Part shown: positions 19,463 to 29,782 of the stretch, in pieces
How the letters are laid out: every line of letters starts with the position of its first letter
Position numbering within the stretch: position 1 is the stretch's first letter
NCBI GenBank assembly: GCA_002737115.1
Contig: NSHR01000011.1
Location: 1 to 64,000, forward strand
Direction: 5' to 3'
From: Gemmatimonadota bacterium
GTDB lineage: Bacteria > Gemmatimonadota > Gemmatimonadetes > Gemmatimonadales > Gemmatimonadaceae
DNA length: 64,000 nt
Program-made: the position numbers and the translations under genes
Notes under the pieces: generated by a model
Seen by the model: only the letters and a program-made list of their open reading frames with translations
Databases searched by the model: none
What the model was told of the DNA's origin: nothing

Positions 19463-19840
19463 TTGGGTATTTTGAACGCTTTTGAATTCTCCATCGCGAC
19501 CGACCCCGACCCGCAGCGGCGAGCCGCCCGCATGCGGGACGTCACCTTTGCGTCCGGTGCGCGGGAGTTCCGGAAACGTCGAGAGGGGATGATCCACGCG
19601 ATGGACGGCGGCCTGTGGTTGCACCGGCACGTCTGGCTGGGCCGCCCCATGGTGCACTTCGTGAGCACCGACCGCGCGCGGCTGCTGGCGTACGGCGCCG
19701 CGGTGGGAATTCCTGCGAGCCGCCTGCAGGACAAGCCGCTGCGCGATCCGCGCACCGCCGTCCGACGTGAGGCGTGGCACTGGGATCTTGGTGGTCCCGT
19801 GTATCCGCCGTTGGACGAGCGGTTGCTGAGCGGTCGCTAA
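19463..19840 (+). CDS. Conserved hypothetical protein (DUF4031-like?)
   Basis: 125-aa ORF, TTG start; VSTDRARLLAYGAAVGIPASRLQDKPLRDPRTAVRREAWHWDLGG. Confidence 0.4.
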   Translation: MGILNAFEFSIATDPDPQRRAARMRDVTFASGAREFRKRREGMIHAMDGGLWLHRHVWLGRPMVHFVSTDRARLLAYGAAVGIPASRLQDKPLRDPRTAVRREAWHWDLGGPVYPPLDERLLSGR

Positions 19841-19872
19841 GCGGCGGCGAAGCGGCGGCGAAGCGGCGGCGA
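19840..19872. repeat. Three tandem copies of 11-bp unit AGCGGCGGCGA directly after an ORF stop
   Basis: taAGCGGCGGCGAAGCGGCGGCGAAGCGGCGGCGAAGCACG read directly. Confidence 0.9.
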
Positions 19873-19899
19873 AGCACGTCGTGATACGCCGCGCGCACG

Positions 19900-21267
19900 T
19901 TACACCGCACGAAGATTCATGTCGGCGTCGCGCGCGGCGCGCTCGCCTTCCTTTACGTTGACCTTGGATAGAATGGCGCCGCCGATTACGAAGAACGCAA
20001 TGACCCAAAGAATCGCGCCGCGGCTGCTACCGGTTTGCCCGATCGCGATGGCGAACACCAGCGGTCCCAAAATCCCGCCGAACTTCTCAAACACAGAGTA
20101 GAAGCCGAAGAACTCGCCGCTCTTGTGCTTCGGCACCATGCTCGCGAAAAGTGAGCGACTGAGGGCCTGCGTGCCGCCCTGCACGAGCCCGACGAGCACG
20201 GCGAGGATGTAGAACTCGCGCTCGGTGTGAATGCCGTAGGCGAAGATGCAGATGCCCGTATAGACCACGAGTCCGAGGAAGATGGAGCGTTTCGCCCCAA
20301 GCTTTCCGGCCAGTGTGCCGAAGGCGAACGCGAACGGAATGCCGACGACTTGCACGAGGAGTATTGCCTTGATCAAGGCGGGTCGCGCGATGCCGATCTC
20401 GGTGCCAAAGGCCGTCGCCATCTTGATGATGGTCTGAATGCCGTCGTTATAGATCGTGAACGCGATCATCGCCAGAAACGCCTGCTTGTAGTGGCGCATC
20501 TCGCGCAACGTTTCACCAAGGCGCAAGAACGCGACCGTGAGCGGCTTGGCCGTCGAGCTTTCATCGGATTCGACCGTTCGCGGTGGTTCCGGGACGGTGC
20601 GTAGCATGGGGATCGAGAAGAGCAGCCACCAGACACCGACCGACACGAACGCGAGTCGTACGGGCAACGTGGCTTGATCGGCCGTGATGCCGTCGCCGCT
20701 TGGCAATCCCAGCAGCCCAGGGTTGCTGATCCACGCCAGATTGATGGCCAGCAGCAGTCCGCCGCCGAGATACCCGATGGCATAGGCGGCGGTGGAGACT
20801 CGATCGATCTCCTCGTCGGTGGCGATGTGCGGCAGGAGCGCTTCATAAAACGTCATACTGCCGGTCGCGCCCGCGATCGAGAGGATGAACAGGGCCGAGG
20901 CGAACAGCAGTTCTCCGTGGTCGATGAAGAACATGCCGGCGGTGGCCACCACGCCGATGAGCATGAAGGCGAACAGAAAGCGTTTCTTGGCCGCTTTGAA
21001 GTCGGCGACCGCCCCCAGTATCGGTGCCAGCAGCGCGATCACGATGGCCGCGACGGTGTTGGCGTAGCCCAGCGACTGAGTGGCGGCTTCAGGGGTCCGA
21101 TCGGCCCCCGCGACTTGAATGAAGTAGATCGGGAACACCGCGGTGGTGATCACGGTCTGCATGGAGGACACGGCCCAGTCGTACATTGCCCAGGCACGTA
21201 ACTCCGATCGATGCAGGCCCAGTGCGTTCAACAATCCCTTTCGCGATCCCGTGCGGGCATCAGCCAT
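19900..21267 (-). CDS. MFS transporter, UMF1/Atg22-like
   Basis: ELRAWAMYDWAVSSMQTVITTAVFPIYFIQVAG; multiple TM helices; GLVQGGTQALSRSLFASMVPKHKSGEFFGFYSVFEKFGGILGPL. Confidence 0.88.
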   Translation of the reverse strand: MADARTGSRKGLLNALGLHRSELRAWAMYDWAVSSMQTVITTAVFPIYFIQVAGADRTPEAATQSLGYANTVAAIVIALLAPILGAVADFKAAKKRFLFAFMLIGVVATAGMFFIDHGELLFASALFILSIAGATGSMTFYEALLPHIATDEEIDRVSTAAYAIGYLGGGLLLAINLAWISNPGLLGLPSGDGITADQATLPVRLAFVSVGVWWLLFSIPMLRTVPEPPRTVESDESSTAKPLTVAFLRLGETLREMRHYKQAFLAMIAFTIYNDGIQTIIKMATAFGTEIGIARPALIKAILLVQVVGIPFAFAFGTLAGKLGAKRSIFLGLVVYTGICIFAYGIHTEREFYILAVLVGLVQGGTQALSRSLFASMVPKHKSGEFFGFYSVFEKFGGILGPLVFAIAIGQTGSSRGAILWVIAFFVIGGAILSKVNVKEGERAARDADMNLRAV

Positions 21268-21355
21268 GAGCGGTCTTGGTCAGGAGTCTCGAAATGTGCC
21301 TCTCTCTGCAGCAGATTATAGTCCGTGCCTATCTCCGCGCTGTCTAGTACGCCGC

Positions 21356-22339
21356 ATGACGGATCTCCGACTTTCCATGCGTAGGACGCTCCGCGATACC
21401 TTCCGTCGTGCTCGCGTCGTCGCCGCGGCGGCGGGGCTGCTCGTCGCCGCCTGCGACCGCCGCCCGTCGTCATCGCATGCTGATTCGGTGGCCGCCGCGA
21501 GTGGTCAAGGCCCGGCGGACAGCGTGGCCGCGACCGTCTCCAGCAGCGGGTGGGACTCCGGTGCGGGGCCGTTCGTCGTGCTTCCCACGGTGGACGGCGG
21601 CCTGATGGCGGGCTCGCTGCTGCGTCCCGACGCCAGCGAGCTCACCGTCGGTGACACGGCCGGTGTCGGTGCGGCGTCGGCCGATGGGCGACTCGAACTC
21701 TTCGCCCGAAGCGGCAAAGTCGGCGTGGCGCGGCTGACCGTTGAGGGGGCGCCGAGTGTAGAGGACGGATGCACGGCCTGGCCGGTGGCGCGTCTCGCGG
21801 TGGACGCCGGTGTCACCGTGACGCCGTGGACGGTGGCCTTTGCCATGGGACGTGTCACGGTCATCCCCCTCGATTCGATCGAAGGGCTCGTGTCGCGTGA
21901 TTCCATTCGGCTGGCGACCGATCTCACGCGCCTCGCGTCGGGATTGGCCGACGATACCAGCAGCACCTTCCGTGGACTGCCATTCGTCGTGTTGCGGGCG
22001 TGGCGCACACGCGGGCTCGATAGCGCGTTCATCGTGGCCACGCTGGCCCGTCGCGTGAATCAGGAAGCCGATCCGAAGGAAGAGCGCCTGGTCCTCGTCG
22101 TCGATGCGATCGGTGAGAACGCGAAGGCGTGGACCGTCGCGTGGCACGAGCGCGCCGCCGGCCACGAGGAGGAGCTGGTGGTCGCCGAGCCCCTGCTCGC
22201 CTTCCGGAATGTCGGCACACCCGATGTCCGCCTGTTGTTCGGGCGTGATGATGGTGTAGCCCTGGGCGCCGCCGTGTTGTCGCGCGGGAAGATCGGGTGG
22301 CGGGTGCTCTGGGAGAGCGCGGTCGCGGGCTGCAACTGA
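21356..22339 (+). CDS. Hypothetical lipoprotein
   Basis: MTDLRLSMRRTLRDTFRRARVVAAAAGLLVAACDRRPSSS lipobox; no known domain seen. Confidence 0.55.
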   Translation: MTDLRLSMRRTLRDTFRRARVVAAAAGLLVAACDRRPSSSHADSVAAASGQGPADSVAATVSSSGWDSGAGPFVVLPTVDGGLMAGSLLRPDASELTVGDTAGVGAASADGRLELFARSGKVGVARLTVEGAPSVEDGCTAWPVARLAVDAGVTVTPWTVAFAMGRVTVIPLDSIEGLVSRDSIRLATDLTRLASGLADDTSSTFRGLPFVVLRAWRTRGLDSAFIVATLARRVNQEADPKEERLVLVVDAIGENAKAWTVAWHERAAGHEEELVVAEPLLAFRNVGTPDVRLLFGRDDGVALGAAVLSRGKIGWRVLWESAVAGCN

Positions 22340-22443
22340 CGGAGAGGGCAGCCTCGCTCGTGCGCGCCGCGGATCGCTGCGCACGACGTGCGGAAAACGC
22401 AAGGCGTGGAATTCGGTTCGCCTGACGCGTAGAATCCGCGCAC

Positions 22444-24792
22444 ATGACTGATATGATTGCTCCCGCCATCGTCGCGCGCGTTGCGACGGAACTCTCGCTG
22501 AATCCACAACAGGTTCAGCGCACGCTCGCCCTCTTCGCCGAAGGCGCCACCCTGCCGTTCGTTGCGCGCTATCGCAAGGAGATGACCGGCGGTCTCGACG
22601 AGGTGCAGCTGCGGGATGTGCGTGAGCGCGCCGAATATCTGAACGAACTCGAAGATCGTCGCGCCGCGGTGCTGAAGAGCATCGACGAACAGGGCAAACT
22701 GAACGACGCCCTCAAGGCGTCGATTCTCGCGGTGGATACCAAGCAGGCCCTTGAAGATCTCTACCTGCCATTCAAGCCCAAGCGTCGCACGCGCGCCATG
22801 ATTGCGCGCGAACGCGGACTTGAACCGTTGGCGGAAGGACTGTGGAGCGGCGCGCTTGATGATGGCGCGGCACTGGCGGCGGCGGCGACGTATCTGCTGC
22901 CAGAAGTCGACGGCAAGCCGTCGGAAGTGCCCACCGTGGAGGCGGCCTTGCAGGGCGCGCGCGACATTCTGTCGGAACAGGTGGCGGAAGATGCGCTTGT
23001 TCGTGGGTGGGTGCGTGAGATCACCCGCGCCAAGGGCGTCGTCACGAGCAGTGTGATGACCGGCAAGGCGAGCGACGAATCGAAGTTCAAGGATTACTTC
23101 GAGTATTCGGAGTCGCTGGGTACCATCCCCAGCCACCGCATGCTGGCCATTCGTCGCGGCGAAACCGAAGGCGATTTGATGTGGCGCGTGGAAGCGCCAC
23201 TCGAGGAGATCAACGCACGCATGGCGCGCGAAGTCGTCGGTGGTCGCACGGCGTCGCAGCAGCTCACACTGGTGGCCGCCGATGCGTACAAGCGGTTGCT
23301 GTCGCCGGCGATCGAAGTCGAGTTGCGGGTGGAGCTCAAGACGCGCGCCGACGATGAAGCCATCACGATCTTCGGACGCAATCTCGAACAGTTGCTGTTG
23401 TCGTCACCGGCCGGCGAGAAGCGCGTGATCGGTCTCGACCCGGGCTTCCGCAGTGGGGTGAAGGTGGCCGTGGTTAGCGCCACCGGCGCGTTGGTGCATA
23501 CCGATACGCTGTATCTGCATCAGGAAGACCGGTTCGCCGGGGCGATTCGACTGTTGCTGCAGCGGTTTACGCCGGAGCTCATCGCGATCGGCAACGGGAC
23601 GGCCAGTCGTGAGACGGAGAATCTCACCAAGGCCGCCATGCGCGAGCTCGATCCGCCAGCTGGCGGCGAGCGTCCGCAGGTCGTGGTGGTGAATGAGGCC
23701 GGCGCATCTGTGTACTCCGCGTCGGATCTGGCCCGTGCTGAGTTCCCCGAACTCGACGTGTCGCTGCGCGGCGCGGTGTCGATTGCCCGTCGGTTGCAGG
23801 ATCCGCTGGCCGAACTCGTGAAGATCGACCCCAAGAGCATCGGGGTCGGCCAGTACCAGCACGACGTTAATCAGTCGCGGCTCAAGCAGCGCTTGGACGA
23901 TATCGTGGAAAGCTGCGTAAACCGTGTCGGCGTCGAGGTGAACACCGCCTCCGCGGCTTTGCTGGGCTACGTGGCCGGCATCGGCCCCGGACTCGCGCAA
24001 GCGATTGTGTCGCTACGCGATCAGCGGGGCCGTCTTACCTCGCGCGCCGATCTCAAGGATGTCCCGCGCCTCGGCGCCAAGGCGTTTGAACAGGCGGCTG
24101 GCTTTTTGCGGGTGCGTGGTGGCGTGCATCCGCTGGATTCGAGTGCGGTGCACCCCGAGCGCTATTCGCTCGTGGAGCGGATGGCCAAGGATCTCAAGGC
24201 CGAGGTGAGCGCGCTGGTGGGCAACGAGTCGCTCGTGGATTCGATCGAGCTCGTCAAGTACGTCAGTGACGACGTCGGGATGCCCACACTCCGCGACATC
24301 GTGGCCGAGCTCAAGAAGCCGGGGCGCGATCCGCGTGCGGCGTTCGAGCCGCCCGCCTTTCGCGAGGACATTCAGAAGCCGTCGGATTTGCTGCCCGGCA
24401 TGGTACTCGAGGGCGTGGTCACCAACATCGTGGCCTTCGGCGCCTTCGTGGATATTGGTGTCCACCAGGATGGCTTGGTGCATGTGAGCCAGCTTGCCGA
24501 TCGCTACATCAAGGACCCAAACGATGCGGTGAAGGTCGGGCAGAAGGTGAAAGTCACGGTGCAGGCGATTGATCTGGCCCGTGGCCGCATTGCCCTGAGC
24601 ATGCGCAGCGATGGCGGCAGCGGCGTCGGCAAGCCCCAAGGCGGTGGAGAGCGGGGCGAAGGGGGAACGCGGCGTGACGTGACGGCCAACAACCGTGGCC
24701 CGGCTCGGCCGGCGCCCAGCAACACGCCGGCCGCCAAGCTCTTCGTGCCCACCAAGGGCGCGGTGGCCCCCAACGGGATTCGCTTTAAGTAG
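22444..24792 (+). CDS. tex: Tex-family RNA-binding transcriptional accessory protein
   Basis: VARVATELSLNPQQVQRTLALFAEGATLPFVARYRKEMTGGLDEVQLRD; VIGLDPGFRSGVKVAVV; C-terminal S1 domain GMVLEGVVTNIVAFGAFVDIGVHQDGLVHVSQLA. Confidence 0.96.
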   Translation: MTDMIAPAIVARVATELSLNPQQVQRTLALFAEGATLPFVARYRKEMTGGLDEVQLRDVRERAEYLNELEDRRAAVLKSIDEQGKLNDALKASILAVDTKQALEDLYLPFKPKRRTRAMIARERGLEPLAEGLWSGALDDGAALAAAATYLLPEVDGKPSEVPTVEAALQGARDILSEQVAEDALVRGWVREITRAKGVVTSSVMTGKASDESKFKDYFEYSESLGTIPSHRMLAIRRGETEGDLMWRVEAPLEEINARMAREVVGGRTASQQLTLVAADAYKRLLSPAIEVELRVELKTRADDEAITIFGRNLEQLLLSSPAGEKRVIGLDPGFRSGVKVAVVSATGALVHTDTLYLHQEDRFAGAIRLLLQRFTPELIAIGNGTASRETENLTKAAMRELDPPAGGERPQVVVVNEAGASVYSASDLARAEFPELDVSLRGAVSIARRLQDPLAELVKIDPKSIGVGQYQHDVNQSRLKQRLDDIVESCVNRVGVEVNTASAALLGYVAGIGPGLAQAIVSLRDQRGRLTSRADLKDVPRLGAKAFEQAAGFLRVRGGVHPLDSSAVHPERYSLVERMAKDLKAEVSALVGNESLVDSIELVKYVSDDVGMPTLRDIVAELKKPGRDPRAAFEPPAFREDIQKPSDLLPGMVLEGVVTNIVAFGAFVDIGVHQDGLVHVSQLADRYIKDPNDAVKVGQKVKVTVQAIDLARGRIALSMRSDGGSGVGKPQGGGERGEGGTRRDVTANNRGPARPAPSNTPAAKLFVPTKGAVAPNGIRFK

Positions 24793-24829
24793 CAGCCGTT
24801 CGTGCGGTCATGATTAGACTTCGCTGGTC

Positions 24830-27800
24830 ATGATTCCTGTCTTGCTTGAGCAGTGCTTTCCGCCGGATGTTCGCGAACGCGGGGAAGCGTACACCGATCC
24901 CTTCGTGCTCACCCTCGAGCACGTGGATGCCGTGGCGGCCACCGCTGCGGTGCAGGGCACTCGCACGTATGGTGTGTTCCTGCGCCCGCGTCCGGGGCGC
25001 CTGCACCTGGGCTGCACCTGCCCGCGTGGGCAGGAGCATGGCGCGTGCAAGCATCTGTGGGCGCTGCTGCGGGTGCTCGACGCACAGGGCACATTGGTGC
25101 CGCTGCTCGAAACGGCCGCGTCGTCCAATGCGGAGCCGCAGGTCACGTTCGAGCGCCATGCGCTGGCGGTGATGAAGCCGCAGGCGCGTACCATTGAGAC
25201 GAAGTCCACTCCCGCGCCGGAGTGGCAGACGGCACTGCGCGATACGAGTGGTCGCCAGCGGTCGGTGTTTACCGAAACGCGCGTCACCAACCGCGCCACG
25301 TCGCTCCCGGCCGATCGGCGCATCGTGTATCTCCTGCATCTCACCGAGAGCGCCCAGCATCGTGGCGTGCGCGTGGAGATCACGACGCAGCGCCGAGATC
25401 GCGACAGTGTGTGGGAAGAACCGAAGCACTTTCAGTACTCCATCGACGCGTGGTGTAACGCCCTGGATCCGGTCGATCGTCACATCGCCGAGATGCTGCT
25501 AGGCAGTTCGGACGCGCAGGGCATTGTCGCGATGCCCACCGGCGGATTTATCGTGCGCCCGCGGGCGTACCACACCACGTTGCGCATGATCTGCGAGACG
25601 GGCCGCGCGCGTTTGCGCAGCAACCGTCCGTCGCTGGACTCGCGTATGATCGGGTGGGATGACGGCATACCGTGGCAGGTCGCCATGCGTCTCGACCGAC
25701 CCACGCCCGAGCAGTACCAGCTGGTGGGTGAGTTGCTGCGCGAGGACCTCGTGCGTCCGCTCGGTGATGCGAGTTGGATACACGAGTCGGGACTCGTGCT
25801 GTTTGGTAACACGCTCGCGCGCCTCGACAGTGATCAGGTCTGGCCGTTGGTACAGAAGCTGTGGACTGCCGGCGAGTTCGAACTTGGTGACGATCCGGCG
25901 GCGTTTCTCGCCGAGTACCATGCGCTGCCTAACATGCCGCGCTTGTCGTTGCCGGCCGGTGAGATGCACATCGAGAGCGATGCGGCGCCACTCCCGGTGG
26001 TGCGCATCACGAGCGGCGCCGGCTCGTGGCGTGCGTCACCCTCGTGGCTCACGTTGCGCTTCCGTTACGGCTCGGAGTTCGTGGATGCCGCGTCGACCGC
26101 GTCTACCTGCTTCGACAAGAAGACGCGCACGTTGTATCGTCGTCGCGCGGCGGCCGAACGCAACGCGATGACGCGCCTGCGTGCCCTCGGCGCGCAGGAG
26201 ATGTACTCGTACGCCGAGAGCCGTATGTCGCTCGTGGTTCAGCCGCATACGTTGCCGCGGCTGATTTCTAGCTTGGTACGCGACGGCTGGCTGATCGAAT
26301 CCGACGGGGCCACGTTCGTCGCGCCGAGTCCGTTACAGGTGCGCGTGAGCTCAGGGATCGACTGGTTCGATCTGACCGGTACGCTGCGGTATGGCGATTA
26401 CGAGCTCACGCTGCCGCAGTTGCTGACGGCCATGGATGAAGGGTCCGGGCTGATCGAGTTCGGCAACGGCGTGATCGGCTTTCTGCCGGAGGAATCACTC
26501 GACGAACTGCGGGCGCTGCTGGCCATCGGTGTGCGTCGTGGTGATGGTATCCGGTTCCGGTCGTCGCAGCTCGCGTTGCTCGATGTGCTGCTGGCCGCAT
26601 TGCCCGATGTCGATGTGGACGAAACGCTCGCCTCGGGTCGTGCGGAGCTGAAGAAATTCCAGGGGATCAATGTGGTCCCCGTGCCGCGCGGCTTCGTAGG
26701 CACCCTGCGCGGCTATCAGGAAGAAGGACTGTCGTGGTTTGGATTCTTGCGTCGCTTTGCGCTCGGGGGTTGTCTGGCCGACGACATGGGGCTGGGCAAG
26801 ACCATTCAAGTGCTCGCGCTGCTTGAAGCGAGACGCGAGGAAGGCGCCGCCATGTCGTTGTTGGTGGTGCCGCGTTCGCTCGTGTTCAACTGGGTGCGCG
26901 AAGCCGCCCGCTTCACGCCGGCGCTGAAGGTGCACGATCTCAGTCACGCCGAACGGTCGGTCGAAGATCTCGACACGGTCGATGCCCATTTGGCGATCAC
27001 GACCTACGGCACGTTGCGTCGCGATATCGCGCGCCTTGGCTCGCGTCGGTTCGACTATGTGATTCTCGACGAAGCGCAGGCGATCAAGAATGCCGGCACC
27101 GCGACGGCGAAAGCGTGCCGCTTGCTGCAGGCTGATCATCGCCTCGCGTTGAGCGGTACGCCGATCGAAAATCGTATCGAGGAACTGTGGAGTCTGTTCG
27201 AGTTCCTTAATCCGGGCATGTTGGGTGCGGCCACGACGTTCAGCTCAGCCACGCGTGCGTTGGCGGCGTTGCGTCCCGGCATGCCGGCGGGCACGGGTGT
27301 GTCGGCGCAGGAGCTCCTGTCGCGCGCGCTACGTCCGGTGGTGTTGCGGCGCACGAAGGCGATGGTGGCGAAGGAGCTGCCGGCCCGCATCGAGCAGACG
27401 ATCGAGGTCGAACTCGAGCCCAAGCAGCGCGCGTTCTACGAGCAGTTGCGGAGTCAGTACGCCACGAGCCTGCTCGATCGCGTGGAGCGCGACGGCCTTG
27501 GCAAGTCGCGCATGCACATTCTCGAGGCGCTGCTGCGATTGCGCCAAGCGGCCTGTCATCCGGCCCTGGTCGATCCCACGAAGGCGTCGTTGCCATCGGC
27601 GAAACTCGACGCGGTCGTACCGGCGTTGCAGGAGATCGCGGCCGAGGGCAACAAGGTGCTGGTGTTCTCGCAGTTCACGAGCTTCCTGTCGTTGCTGCGG
27701 GCGCGTCTCGACGCGCTCGGCGTGCCGTATGAGTATCTGGACGGGCGCACACGCGATCGACAGGCGCGCGTGGATCGGTTCCAGTCGGCCGATGGTCCGC

Positions 27801-28102
27801 CGCTGTTTCTTATCAGCCTCAAGGCGGGCGGACACGGGCTTAACCTCACGGCGGCCGAGTATGTGTACCTGCTCGATCCGTGGTGGAATCCGGCGGTGGA
27901 AGCACAGGCGATTGACCGGGCGCACCGGATTGGCCAAACGAGTCAGGTGATCGCCACGCGCGTCGTGGCGCGGGACACGATCGAGTCCAAGATCCTCGAG
28001 TTGCAGGCCAGCAAGCGGGCGCTGGCGGACGCTATCCTCAGCGAGGATAAGGGCGGACTGGCGGGCGTTGGACGCGAGGAGCTGCAGCTGCTCCTCGGGT
28101 AA
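24830..28102 (+). CDS. SNF2-family helicase with N-terminal SWIM zinc finger
   Basis: LGCTCPRGQEHGACKHLWALL (SWIM CxCx(n)CxH); LADDMGLGKTIQVLALL; VILDEAQAIKN; LDPWWNPAVEAQAIDRAHRIGQT. Confidence 0.95.
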   Translation: MIPVLLEQCFPPDVRERGEAYTDPFVLTLEHVDAVAATAAVQGTRTYGVFLRPRPGRLHLGCTCPRGQEHGACKHLWALLRVLDAQGTLVPLLETAASSNAEPQVTFERHALAVMKPQARTIETKSTPAPEWQTALRDTSGRQRSVFTETRVTNRATSLPADRRIVYLLHLTESAQHRGVRVEITTQRRDRDSVWEEPKHFQYSIDAWCNALDPVDRHIAEMLLGSSDAQGIVAMPTGGFIVRPRAYHTTLRMICETGRARLRSNRPSLDSRMIGWDDGIPWQVAMRLDRPTPEQYQLVGELLREDLVRPLGDASWIHESGLVLFGNTLARLDSDQVWPLVQKLWTAGEFELGDDPAAFLAEYHALPNMPRLSLPAGEMHIESDAAPLPVVRITSGAGSWRASPSWLTLRFRYGSEFVDAASTASTCFDKKTRTLYRRRAAAERNAMTRLRALGAQEMYSYAESRMSLVVQPHTLPRLISSLVRDGWLIESDGATFVAPSPLQVRVSSGIDWFDLTGTLRYGDYELTLPQLLTAMDEGSGLIEFGNGVIGFLPEESLDELRALLAIGVRRGDGIRFRSSQLALLDVLLAALPDVDVDETLASGRAELKKFQGINVVPVPRGFVGTLRGYQEEGLSWFGFLRRFALGGCLADDMGLGKTIQVLALLEARREEGAAMSLLVVPRSLVFNWVREAARFTPALKVHDLSHAERSVEDLDTVDAHLAITTYGTLRRDIARLGSRRFDYVILDEAQAIKNAGTATAKACRLLQADHRLALSGTPIENRIEELWSLFEFLNPGMLGAATTFSSATRALAALRPGMPAGTGVSAQELLSRALRPVVLRRTKAMVAKELPARIEQTIEVELEPKQRAFYEQLRSQYATSLLDRVERDGLGKSRMHILEALLRLRQAACHPALVDPTKASLPSAKLDAVVPALQEIAAEGNKVLVFSQFTSFLSLLRARLDALGVPYEYLDGRTRDRQARVDRFQSADGPPLFLISLKAGGHGLNLTAAEYVYLLDPWWNPAVEAQAIDRAHRIGQTSQVIATRVVARDTIESKILELQASKRALADAILSEDKGGLAGVGREELQLLLG

Positions 28103-29408
28103 CGGCCGTTGCGGCCTTTTCGACGCGCTCCATCACCCGCAGCAAATTGCCGCCCCAGATCTTCGCGATCTCGCTGTTCGAATATCCGCGGCGCACGAGT
28201 TCGGCCGTGACGTTCAATGACTCCGACGCGTTGCGCCAGCCGTCCACGCCGCCACCGCCGTCGAAATCGGAGCTGATGCCAACGTGGTCGATACCGATCA
28301 GCTTCACCACGTAGTCGATATGATCGGCGAAGTCTTTCACGGTCGCTGGCGGATCTGACGGATACCGGCGCGCCGTGATGTCTTCCTGCTTCGCGAGATA
28401 CGCGTTGCGCTTCTCATCCGTCAGCGCCTGGATCTGCGCTTGCTGTTCGCGGCGGTCGGTGGCCGAGATGCCGAACTCTGCGCGGAGGTCGGTCATGGCC
28501 GCGGCGCGCGCCTGTTCGCGCGGCACGTCGCGCGTGGGATCGCACTTCACATAGCTGTTGAAGGCCACGAGCTGGATGACGCCGCCATTCTTCTTGAGCG
28601 CCGTAAGCTGTTCGTCGTCCATATTGCGGCTGTGATTGCAGATCGCGCGCACGCCCGAATGCGACGCCATGATCGGCGCTTTGGAGATGGCGAGCGTCTG
28701 CAGCATCGATTGCTTTGACGGGTGCGACACGTCGATCATCATACCGAGGCGGTTCATCTCGACGATGACCTGCCGGCCGAGTGGGCTGAGGCCGTTGTGC
28801 AGCCACACGCCGTCGCGCTCGCCGGTGTTCGAATCGGACAGCTGACTGTGTCCGTTGTGGGCGAGTGACATGTACCGGCCACCGCGCGCGAAGAACTTCT
28901 GGACGTTCGTGAGGTCAGCGCCGATGGGGAAGCCGTTCTCGACACCGATAAAGATCACGCGCTTGCCGGCCGCGTGAATGCGACGCGCGTCCGCGGCCGT
29001 GTACGCGATTTCGGATCGCGTCGGAGCGAGCTGTTCGGTGAGACGGTGAATGGCGTCGAACTTCTCGAGCGCTTGGGCGTTGGCGCTGGCGAACGCGGCG
29101 GCATCGAGCGTTGGAGATTGGCCCACATACACCACCAGAAACGCTCCTCCCAGTCCGCCTTCTTCCATCTTGGCGAGATCGACTTGAGTACGCGGCAGCT
29201 TCTGGGTGTAGTTCGGTCCGGTGGCCGTGAAGTTGGCTGGCGCGATGTCCACGTGCGTATCGATGGACAGGACGGCGGCGTGGATGGCCTTTGCGTTGGC
29301 CATCACCTCGGCTTCGTTGGTGACCGGCGTACGGCCTTGTGCGCTCAGCAGGGCCGGCGCGGCGATGCATCCAATGGCGGCATACCGCAGAGTGTTTGAG
29401 ATCGGCAT
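28038..29408 (-). CDS. Peptidase M19 / renal dipeptidase-like membrane dipeptidase
   Basis: VLSIDTHVDIAP; MIDVSHPSKQSMLQ; IMASHSGVRAICNHSRNMDDEQLTALKKNGGVIQLV; IGIDHVGISSDFDGGGG. Start ATG at 29408 with signal peptide. Confidence 0.92.
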   Translation of the reverse strand: MPISNTLRYAAIGCIAAPALLSAQGRTPVTNEAEVMANAKAIHAAVLSIDTHVDIAPANFTATGPNYTQKLPRTQVDLAKMEEGGLGGAFLVVYVGQSPTLDAAAFASANAQALEKFDAIHRLTEQLAPTRSEIAYTAADARRIHAAGKRVIFIGVENGFPIGADLTNVQKFFARGGRYMSLAHNGHSQLSDSNTGERDGVWLHNGLSPLGRQVIVEMNRLGMMIDVSHPSKQSMLQTLAISKAPIMASHSGVRAICNHSRNMDDEQLTALKKNGGVIQLVAFNSYVKCDPTRDVPREQARAAAMTDLRAEFGISATDRREQQAQIQALTDEKRNAYLAKQEDITARRYPSDPPATVKDFADHIDYVVKLIGIDHVGISSDFDGGGGVDGWRNASESLNVTAELVRRGYSNSEIAKIWGGNLLRVMERVEKAATAVTRGAAAAPRVQRPPVRPYPR

Positions 29409-29547
29409 ATGGCGGAGTATCGGAGGGGACGTCGGGGTATCACGAGGACCGTTGCTACTAGAGTCTACGCCGAACCGGGCAGACCCGCTGGTGTGGGTGC
29501 TCGACATGCTCAATGATCTCGCGGCGATCTATCGGTTTTAGGACTCA

Positions 29548-29705
29548 GCTAACAGCGAATAGGAACGGCAACAGCCAGAACACGGAGATCACGGATAGAC
29601 GGAAAAAACACGGATAAGAGAAAAGCGCCGTTCATCTTATCCGTGTCTTTTCGGTGGAATCCTTTGTAATCCGTGTTCTGGCAGTTGCAGTTGCAGTTGT
29701 TTAGC
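29548..29705. repeat. Imperfect palindromic intergenic element A (ACACGGATAAG family)
   Basis: GCTAACAGC...CCAGAACACGGA...ACACGGATAAGA / TCTTATCCGTGTC...TCCGTGTTCTGG...GTTTAGC. Confidence 0.85.
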
Positions 29706-29782
29706 GCGACCACCACGCCGCCGTTCTTCTGGTTGTCATGCGCACCCCCTCGTCGAATGTGCACCGGTGGGAATGGCACACT

